Below, piece by piece: positions 8,221 through 15,196 of a stretch of DNA of 64,000 bases. The notes beneath the pieces are model-generated. The model was not told where the DNA came from. It searched no databases and saw only the letters and a list, made by a program, of their open reading frames with translations. Within the stretch, counting starts at the first letter, position 1. Each line of letters opens with the position of its first letter. The translations under genes and the position numbers were made by a program. This stretch comes from Ignavibacteria bacterium (GTDB lineage Bacteria; Bacteroidota; Ignavibacteria; Kapaibacteriales; UBA961): the NCBI GenBank assembly GCA_016720145.1, contig JADJXV010000003.1, positions 434,001-498,000 on the forward strand, in the 5' to 3' direction.

Positions 8221-9674
8221 TGACGAGTTCCCCCTTCTGCACCGCGCCACCCCTCCGCCACATTTTTGTTTTATTTTATATAGGTGGCTTTTATGCACAC
8301 AGTATCTCTCCAAATTAACGGCAAAGAATATTCCCTCGAAACAGGGCGCTTTGCTAAACTCGCACAGGGTGCGGTCATGGTTCGCTATGCCGACACCATG
8401 GTCCTCGTCACCGTCTGCGCTTCAAGCGAAAAGCGCGATTTAGACTTTCTTCCTCTCACAGTTGAATATCGCGAAAAAACAGCTTCTGCCGGTAAAATAC
8501 CCGGAGGTTTTTTCAAACGTGAAGGCAAGCCTTCCGACAAAGAAGTGATTTCGGCACGATTAATTGATCGTCCGACTCGACCGTTATTCCCTAAAACATG
8601 GCGCCACGAGACACAGATCGTAGCGACCGTCTTCTCAGCAGACCAAGAACACGACTCCGATACACTTGCAGCCGTTGGCGCATCAGCTGCTATCATGCTT
8701 TCCGGATTACCGTTTGGCGGTCCATTTTCTGAAGTAAGCGTTGGTCGAGTTGACGGTGAATTTATCCTCAATCCAACGTACAAACAACTCGAAGAGTCTG
8801 ATCTTGAAATGATAGTCGCCGGTACCGACGATGCAATTTTGATGGTCGAAGGCGCTTCAAAAGAAATTTCAGAAGAAGATTTTGTGGCTGCAATTGAATT
8901 CGCTCACGCAAATATTAAACAATTCAACAACATGCAACGTGAGCTCGTCGCTCTTGCCGGTAAGCCTGCTGTTGAATTCATCGAGCCAACTATCGATGAA
9001 ACACTCCTAGAAGCTGTCAATGCTCTCATTCGTGATGATGTTCATGCGCAAGTCCGCAAGATGTCTTCCAAAGAATTCCGTTCTGCTTTCCGCAAGGAAA
9101 TAACTGAGAAAGTCGTTGCAAGCATTAATGAACAAATGCCACTCGAAACAGCCGACGAGATTGCTGCACGGAATAAAACGCTTTCAAAAATTGTTGGTAA
9201 AATCGAAAAACACGAAATGCGCCGCATGATTTTGGATGAGAATCTCCGTCTCGACGGACGCAAAACGACAGATGTTCGCCCAATTACCGTCGAAGTCGGC
9301 GTTCTGCCCCGTACACACGGTTCGGCACTCTTCACCCGCGGTGAAACTCAAAGCTTGACCACCGTCACGCTCGGCACGAAAGACGACGAACAAATTATCG
9401 ACGGCATGCTCCCGACGTACTTCCGTCGATTCATGCTTCATTATAATTTCCCGCCGTACAGCACAGGCGAAGTTGGCAGAATGACCGGTACAAGCAGACG
9501 CGAAACAGGTCACGGAGCTCTTGCTGAGCGTGCAGTCAAAATAATGGCTCCTAACGAAGCAGAATTTCCGTATGTCATCAGAATTGTATCCGATATTTTA
9601 GAATCAAACGGATCTTCTTCTATGGCAACCGTTTGCGCAAGCAGTTTAGCGATGTGGGACGCCGGCGTTCCCTC

Positions 9675-9681
9675 AAAAAAG
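9675..9681 (+). other. pnp frame break 1: in-phase slippery heptamer A_AAA_AAG
   Basis: In the upstream frame the codons read GTT CCC TCA AAA AAG. The following conserved PNPase residues (AVSGIAMGLIKEGD) are in the -1 frame. Slippage on A_AAA_AAG gives VPSKKAVSGIAMG, matching the family's 'VPikkpVaGIAMG'. Equally, one lost base in the A6 or CCC run would give the same picture. No clear downstream stem-loop or upstream Shine-Dalgarno stimulator is visible. Confidence 0.6.
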
Positions 9682-10018
9682 CAGTATCCGGTATCGCTAT
9701 GGGACTCATCAAAGAAGGCGATGAAGTGGCGATTTTAAGCGATATCCTCGGTGATGAAGATTTCCTTGGTGACATGGACTTCAAAGTAGCCGGCACGGCA
9801 GACGGTATCACCGCTTGCCAAATGGATATCAAAATCGGCGGTCTGTCGATGGATATTCTCCGCAATGCACTGCTCCAAGCCCGCGATGGTCGCCTTCATA
9901 TATTATCAAAAATGAACGAAGGACTTAGCGAAGTCCGTACGGATCTTTCTCCTTATGCTCCACGCCTAACGACTATTCAAATTCCAGTCGAATCGATTGG
10001 TGCCGTTATCGGTACGGG

Positions 10019-10061
10019 TGGTTTCGGTCATCCACGCATTGTGCTTAGAATTTGGTGTTCG
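10019..10061 (+). other. pnp frame break 2: scrambled KH-domain codons
   Basis: Between GTGG of the KH GxxG loop and EINIQDDG the expected 'KTIRAIV.E.GV' is not readable in one frame. Pieces ATC, CGC, ATTGTGCTT, GAATTTGGTGTT and GAAATCAAC appear with small extra bases between them, for a net shift equal to -1. Several indels in about 40 bases look like a damaged or poorly resolved stretch, not a recoding site. Confidence 0.55.
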
Positions 10062-10557
10062 AAATCAACATTCAAGACGATGGTACAGTCGTCGTTGCAT
10101 CCACAAGCGGTGAAGCATCGGCAAAAGCGGTCGAACGTATCCTCTCGATCGTTCGCCCACCGGAAGTCGGTATGGTCTATACGGCTACGATTAAAGAAGT
10201 ACGTGAAGGTCTCGGCGCAATTTGTGAATTTATGCCAAAAACCAAAGGTTTGCTTCATATTTCACAAATCAGCTATGACTATTTTGAAAATGTCGGTGAT
10301 GTCCTCAAAAATGGTCAACAAATCGAAGTGAAATTAATCGAAATTCAATCGGACGGTAAATTCCGCCTGAGCCGTAAAGCATTACTCGAAAAACCCGAAG
10401 GATATGTCGAACGCGAACGCCCACGTGAGCCAAGACGCGATGATGATCGCCGTGGTGGTGACGATAGACGTGGTGGTGGCGATAGACGTGATGACAGACG
10501 TGGCGGCGGCGGTGGTGGATACAACAGACGATAATTTACCTCGCTTCCAAGAATAAG

Positions 10558-10593
10558 AAAAGCCGCTTTCATGATTGAAAGCGGCTTTTTTAT
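10558..10593 (+). terminator. Terminator after pnp
   Basis: AGCCGCTTTC (10561-10570), loop ATGATT, GAAAGCGGCT (10577-10586), with a flanking A-run before and T-run after. A classic intrinsic terminator that could also act on the opposite strand. The remaining bases to 10795 show no gene. Confidence 0.85.
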
Positions 10594-10795
10594 TGGGTAA
10601 TTGGTTCACCATTAGCTCTTGTAGGTTATAAATTAAGTTGATAAACCTTAGCAGAACCATATCTGAAAAAATCAAAACCTTATTACAATATCGTAAGGGT
10701 TCCTACCTTGCGAGGGGTGTAGGTTTTCATACTTACTCAGATGTAAACAGTAAATACATTTATGTAACGCGCCAAAATAAAAGTAGATACTTAGT

Positions 10796-12973
10796 TTACC
10801 GAAGTATCACGAATTGCATTGAGCGATTGGTACCGGTCGAAGTTTCGACTACACAAGTGTAAACCCCATTCGACAATTGCCCTGTTTTAAGATTAAGATG
10901 AAATGTCCCGGCCGGATACTCTATACTTCCAATTTCAGATACATTTTGACCTGTTGCATCATAAATTTTCACAATCGCAGAGGTCGGAACATTGAAAGAA
11001 AGCTCAACAGAACCATTGAATTGCATTGGATTCGGGAATGCCGTCATTGCAAATTGAGTGAGAGGATTCTCATTCTCATTTTCATCAACCGATACCGAAC
11101 CAAGAATAACGTCTTCATTCTGCCTTGGTACTACTTTGTAATTACTGAAACTATAAAGCAATATCCCCTTGAGCGATGTAATTCTCTGACCCCGTTGAAG
11201 CCATACTTTACCTGATGCTGATTTGGTGGCGTACTGCGTGTTTCCATCGTCTGTTTCTACTCTTAATCGTGAACTGCCTTCGCTTGTGCCTCCGAATTCG
11301 GTAGAATCGACGCAATTGAACTCACCAAAATTACCCGGTGCATCAGCATTGGTGTCCGCAACGACGACATTTTCTAATTCTATCATCATACTTTCCCATT
11401 GTTCTGCTGCAGGGTCACCGGAACGTTTCCCAGCCAACTCTTTTGTTTTTAATCGTTTAGGTGGGTACTTCACTCCGGGACCTGGTAATAATGCTGCATC
11501 TGTATTTGCAATCGAATCCAACATGGTGACACCAAAAGATTCGACGATCACACCACGAACTCGTACTTTATCCCACCGTGAAAATGCGCGAATCTTGCTC
11601 GCAGGCGATGTAGAATTGAGCACCAATGCTGAATATCCATCTTCACCGTCCTGAATATAGACTCTCGGAGCGCTGAGGAGTGCATTCGGAATATCAGATG
11701 CATCTGCAGAAACAGTGGCTTCGAGTGTGACATAAAACCCGCCATAGACTGTTCCACCCGTCGTTGTGAACTGTTCACGAATGTCTTTGATCATCGGGGC
11801 GCGGTCGAGCACACGGTAATAGAAAACGGCTGTATCGGCAGTCGGGAACTTCACGACTGTATTATCGACATCTGAAATTTCAGCTTTCCAGCGAACAAGT
11901 GAATTGGCTGCTTGGGCAGGAATATTGGCTGTGTAAAGTGTTTCCGATACTTTCGTTGCGTCAATCGCTGTCATCGTGCCGCCATTGACCGAGTACTTCA
12001 CTTGTACATACTTGAGGTCTGACTTTCCTTTTGTGATGTTAATGGAAATCGGTACCGTTTCGGATGGAGTTGGAATCGCATTACTTCTTGTACTTCTTGT
12101 GCTTACAATCACCGGAGGAGCTGAATTTGCATCAATGACCAAGTCTTCGGGCATTGCAGGAGAGATCATGAATGACACCGTTTGTCCGGCGACAGAGTTG
12201 GATGTAATATATCCTTTGAGGGAATTAATTTTCTGTCCAACTTGAGGAGCGACAAACGACCCTATCTTCACAGCATCAGTTCGGTAATAATTTGATTGAT
12301 CACGCAGATACATTTGATTGCCGGCTGCATCGGTGAGGATAATCGTAGTTCTTTGAGCGCCGCTTACTACACTTGACGCGACAATGACATCATTAAATTC
12401 TACTTTCATACCGACATACTTCGCTCCTGTTGTGAATTGCATTGCAGCAGGTATGGGACCTAACACAAAGTCTGAGATTTTGACTTTTGGTAGAGGGGGA
12501 AGGCTGATACCTTCATCGATAAAATTAACGGTAGAGTTCGCAATGAGCAAAGCTTGAATCGCCCCGAGACTATTGACCGGGAAATTAGTCACTTTTACCG
12601 TCATTTCGACAAGCTGTCCAATGCGTAATCGGTTGAAATTTGAGGCAGTATTATTCGTATCACACACGACAAGTACTCCGGCAAATTCATTCAATGTGAA
12701 ATTAGTATCACGCAGAAATACACTCCAGTTCACATTCCCTGCAATCATAATCTTACGATTGTCTGTTGGATAATTGACAACCGGAGGAAGTGATACGATA
12801 CCCGTCATTTTTACGGTATCACCGATTTTTGGTGATTGTAATGATCCCTTCAAAAGTGAATCAGTGGGTATTGCAGCTACATCTTTTACACTCATCGAAG
12901 TATAATTTTGAGCATTCATTGTCACACCGCACGTCATGAAAATCGCACACATACTAAGAAGCATTTTCTTCAT
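10796..12973 (-). CDS. Secreted T9SS protein with OB-fold-like repeats
   Basis: 725 residues. Signal peptide about 1-22 ending MNAQ, with GGAG about 6 bases before the ATG. The N-terminal half has two segments of the pattern 'G..V.mtGiV..p...' (IGDTVKMTGIV, about 50-60; VGQKINSLKGYI, about 245-257). Another segment near the C-terminus reads LQRGQRITSLKGILLYSFSNYKVVPR. These look like the OB-fold-like units found in large secreted Bacteroidota proteins and next to extracellular nucleases, but no nuclease domain is seen. The last 80 or so residues are a T9SS type A sorting domain (FPNPMQFNGSVELSF ... VKIYDATGQ ... NGVYTCVVET ... FVILR). Probably cell-surface or released; function unknown. Confidence 0.8.
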   Translation of the reverse strand: MKKMLLSMCAIFMTCGVTMNAQNYTSMSVKDVAAIPTDSLLKGSLQSPKIGDTVKMTGIVSLPPVVNYPTDNRKIMIAGNVNWSVFLRDTNFTLNEFAGVLVVCDTNNTASNFNRLRIGQLVEMTVKVTNFPVNSLGAIQALLIANSTVNFIDEGISLPPLPKVKISDFVLGPIPAAMQFTTGAKYVGMKVEFNDVIVASSVVSGAQRTTIILTDAAGNQMYLRDQSNYYRTDAVKIGSFVAPQVGQKINSLKGYITSNSVAGQTVSFMISPAMPEDLVIDANSAPPVIVSTRSTRSNAIPTPSETVPISINITKGKSDLKYVQVKYSVNGGTMTAIDATKVSETLYTANIPAQAANSLVRWKAEISDVDNTVVKFPTADTAVFYYRVLDRAPMIKDIREQFTTTGGTVYGGFYVTLEATVSADASDIPNALLSAPRVYIQDGEDGYSALVLNSTSPASKIRAFSRWDKVRVRGVIVESFGVTMLDSIANTDAALLPGPGVKYPPKRLKTKELAGKRSGDPAAEQWESMMIELENVVVADTNADAPGNFGEFNCVDSTEFGGTSEGSSRLRVETDDGNTQYATKSASGKVWLQRGQRITSLKGILLYSFSNYKVVPRQNEDVILGSVSVDENENENPLTQFAMTAFPNPMQFNGSVELSFNVPTSAIVKIYDATGQNVSEIGSIEYPAGTFHLNLKTGQLSNGVYTCVVETSTGTNRSMQFVILR

Positions 12974-13018
12974 ATTTTCTCCGGAAGTAAAGAATATAAC
13001 TGTATAAATATAATAATG

Positions 13019-13828
13019 TTAATCTACTTTTTTATAAATTGAATCGGTAAAAATCTTCACTCGAAGTATTTCAAGTGCATACAAAAACCCTATAAATGCT
13101 GTAAAAACACCGAGATAGGAAGCCAAGCGTAGCGGAACAGCGGAGAAAGAAGTGATACCGTCAAAGGCGAATTTGATCATTTTGGAGAGCGTGTATTTCG
13201 TTTCACCTGAGAATCTCTCGTGACGCTCATACTCAAGACCTGTCTGTGGGAAACCGATCCAGCTAATCATACCGCGGATGAATCTGTGGCGTTCTTTCAT
13301 TGACATAAGCACATTCACCACGCGGCGACTCATGATACGAAAGTCGCCGGTATCGACAGGGATATTGACATTAGTGAGTTTTTTGAGGAGTCTGTAGAAC
13401 ATCTTAGCTGTCAATAGCTTGAAAAACGTCTCACCTTCCCGTTTTTTCCTAACTGCATACACCACATCAAATCCATCCAAATGCTTGGCATAAAGGTCGG
13501 CGATTGTTTCAGGCGGGTCTTGCAAATCGCCGTCAATGACTGCTACAGCATCACCTTTTGAAAGGTCAATTCCTGCAGTAATTGTAATCTGATGACCATG
13601 ATTCCGTGATAAATTCAGGAGTACATATCCAGAATGCTTCTCGCATAAGTCTTTTAAAATATTAAAGGTACCGTCAGTAGAACCGTCATTGACAAAGATG
13701 ACTTCTATTTTATCCCGCTCAATTCCAAAGCGCTCGTGAAATATCGAACGCACGCCCTCCATCCGTTCGAAGAATTTGTGAGCAATCCCCTCTTCATTAT
13801 ACATAGGAACGACGACAGACAATTTCAT
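13019..13828 (-). CDS. Glycosyltransferase family 2 (DPM1/GtrB-like), C-terminally short
   Basis: 269 residues from ATG 13828 (an in-frame TTG lies three codons upstream). Transfers a sugar from a nucleotide donor, probably to undecaprenyl phosphate at the inner face of the cytoplasmic membrane. Motifs: VVVPMYNEEG, VNDGSTDGT, VIDGDLQDPPE (DxD-type metal site), DTGDFRIMSRR and ERHRFIRGMISWIGF, all typical of the GtrB/ArnC-type group. Only the first of the two usual C-terminal membrane helices (PLRLASYLGVFTAFIGFLYA) is present; the protein stops about 40 residues early. The next gene starts 45 bases later. A -7 element lies at 13864-13871. Follows a GT9 gene, suggesting cell-envelope glycan work. 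Confidence 0.88.
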   Translation of the reverse strand: MKLSVVVPMYNEEGIAHKFFERMEGVRSIFHERFGIERDKIEVIFVNDGSTDGTFNILKDLCEKHSGYVLLNLSRNHGHQITITAGIDLSKGDAVAVIDGDLQDPPETIADLYAKHLDGFDVVYAVRKKREGETFFKLLTAKMFYRLLKKLTNVNIPVDTGDFRIMSRRVVNVLMSMKERHRFIRGMISWIGFPQTGLEYERHERFSGETKYTLSKMIKFAFDGITSFSAVPLRLASYLGVFTAFIGFLYALEILRVKIFTDSIYKKVD

Positions 13829-13863
13829 ACTTTTCAATTTAGTGTTACGATTGTTTTGGAGTA

Positions 13864-13871
13864 CAAAAATA
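13864..13871 (-). promoter_or_regulatory. TAnnTTTG -7 element before the GT2 gene
   Basis: Reads TATTTTTG on the minus strand, 35 bases before the ATG at 13828. No clear -33 box. Confidence 0.4.
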
Positions 13872-13886
13872 GGATTTTAAGGCGGT

Positions 13887-14819
13887 TCAGAATGCGAATA
13901 GTTCTATTGTAGCGCGAATTTTATACAGCGGAATGTCTTTGATATTTTCTGTTTCTTTGTCGGGCATCAGGACGGCTGAATGTGCACATAACGGTCGAAA
14001 CTTATTGTAATTCCAATCAATTGCAGGATAAAATCCAATCGTAGAAACATCAAATGCTGACGCAATATGAATAGCTGCAGTGTCCGGTGAGATCAATAAT
14101 CTCGCATGACTAATGAGTGAAACAGTATCCATAATAGATCGTGATTCTACGCAATGCACAGAAGAATTGCCGGCTTCAAGCTTTGAGGCAAGTACAGCAT
14201 CATGCGGCAAGCAATTCAGGAATACAGGCTGAGAAATTTCTGCACAGATTGCATTCCACATTTCAAAAGGTAAGGCACGCGATTTGTTCCCGGAGGACAA
14301 ATTGACAACAACATAAGGTGCATTCGCACCAATCGTTTGCAACACATATTGTTCGGAATTATCATCAGGGTACAGCTCCGGACGAGAGCTTTCCACATGA
14401 ATTCCAATGAGCTCAAGTGCCGCTGTATTCACTTCAGATTGGTGAAATGTATCCGGTAAACTCATCGATAGTGGCTGCGTAAATGAGCGTCCTTTTAGTC
14501 CATTATATCCAATCTTCACTTTCGCACCGGATAATGCAGCTAATAAAGAACCTTCCCTTGAAAAGTGATCTTTGGGATCAATCCAATAATCGAATTTTTC
14601 ATTGCGGAGAGCTGACAGGAGATGAAAAATCGAACGTAATTTTTTAGAATACACCCATACTTTTGTAATTCTAGGATGATGTTCTATGATATGATAATTA
14701 CGATGGGAAGCAAGTACGTGAATCTCGGCTTCCGGAAACACTCTATGGATTTCTCTGAACATCGGGGTCGTGAGTATCATATCGCCGTAGCGGCCAATTT
14801 GTACAATTAGTATTTTCAT
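13887..14819 (-). CDS. Glycosyltransferase family 9 (heptosyltransferase-like)
   Basis: 310 residues. GT9 enzymes add heptose or related sugars to lipopolysaccharide cores in the cytoplasm. Family signs: N-terminal ILIVQIGRYGDMILTTPM (compare 'iL.ir...iGDvvlt.P'), PEAEIHVLAS, KFDYWIDPKDH and the C-terminal donor-binding part with HARLLISPDTAAIHIASAF (compare 'a.l.vgnDTGp.HlAaA'). The aspartate of 'PDTAAIHIA' is the conserved one. It lies 23 bases after acylphosphatase and may be cotranscribed with it. The acceptor cannot be told from sequence. Confidence 0.88.
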   Translation of the reverse strand: MKILIVQIGRYGDMILTTPMFREIHRVFPEAEIHVLASHRNYHIIEHHPRITKVWVYSKKLRSIFHLLSALRNEKFDYWIDPKDHFSREGSLLAALSGAKVKIGYNGLKGRSFTQPLSMSLPDTFHQSEVNTAALELIGIHVESSRPELYPDDNSEQYVLQTIGANAPYVVVNLSSGNKSRALPFEMWNAICAEISQPVFLNCLPHDAVLASKLEAGNSSVHCVESRSIMDTVSLISHARLLISPDTAAIHIASAFDVSTIGFYPAIDWNYNKFRPLCAHSAVLMPDKETENIKDIPLYKIRATIELFAF

Positions 14820-14842
14820 TTCGTAGAATACCTTTTCAATAC

Positions 14843-15127
14843 TTACCGAAGTATTTTGAAAACCATGAATTCACCAATAAACTTCTCTTCTTCAATTTTA
14901 CTTTCAGTCACTTCAGAGATTTTAGGTCCATGTTTAATGAGACGTACAAGAGATTCGACCTTTTCTGTCTCACCTTCGAGTATGCTTTCGACCTGTCCTG
15001 TTGGTAGATTACGTGTAATGCCATGTACACCTAGCTTCTTCGCCCAGTGAAAGACATAGTTACGAAACCCCACACCTTGGACAATTCCCCCGACGATGAT
15101 TCTAATACGTACGAATGTAGGTTCCAT
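14843..15127 (-). CDS. acyP: Acylphosphatase
   Basis: 94 residues, the usual size. Hydrolyses acyl phosphates such as 1,3-bisphosphoglycerate and carbamoyl phosphate. The signature VQGVGFRNYVFHWAKKLGV carries the phosphate-binding arginine (GFR). The second motif, TRNLPTGQVES, carries the catalytic asparagine and replaces the usual 'vrNl.dG.Ve'. The gene starts just after a terminator-like hairpin (15138-15172), so its promoter is unclear; it may depend on read-through. Confidence 0.93.
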   Translation of the reverse strand: MEPTFVRIRIIVGGIVQGVGFRNYVFHWAKKLGVHGITRNLPTGQVESILEGETEKVESLVRLIKHGPKISEVTESKIEEEKFIGEFMVFKILR

Positions 15128-15137
15128 TCCGACAGGA

Positions 15138-15172
15138 ATAAAAAACCCTTACTATATCCACAGCAAGGGTTT
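15138..15172 (-). terminator. Terminator after the 15197-17989 gene
   Basis: On the minus strand AAACCCTT (15172-15165) and AAGGGTTT (15150-15143) form the stem around a 14-base loop, followed by a T-run. It lies 25 bases after the stop codon. Confidence 0.65.
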
Positions 15173-15196
15173 GAGGTTGATTATTATGATAATAAT

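Larger units (their letters stand above)
8293..10534 (+). pseudogene. pnp: Polyribonucleotide nucleotidyltransferase, interrupted by two frame breaks
   Basis: 3'-to-5' phosphorolytic exoribonuclease of the RNA degradation machinery, encoded here in three frames. Piece 1 (8293-9738 as read) holds the first RNase PH core, with GGFFKREGKPSDKE and RLIDRPTRPLFP, and most of the second core. Piece 2 (about 9681-10020) holds the catalytic part of the second core (GDEDFLGDMDFKVAGTADG) and the start of the KH domain (IPVESIGAVIGTGG). Piece 3 (about 10052-10534) holds the end of KH, the S1 domain (GMVYTATIKEVREGLGAICE) and an Arg/Gly/Asp-rich tail. The start ATG 8293 has AGGTGG at 8282-8287. Joined, all domains of a full-length PNPase are present. 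Break 1 lies at an A_AAA_AAG heptamer; break 2 lies in degraded KH codons. Sequence error, decay or recoding cannot be separated here. Confidence 0.85.

Noticed and set aside
10638..10862. 74-codon frame between pnp and the OB-fold-like T9SS gene
   Set aside because: Overlaps the end of the minus-strand gene and lacks start signals or homology-like patterns.
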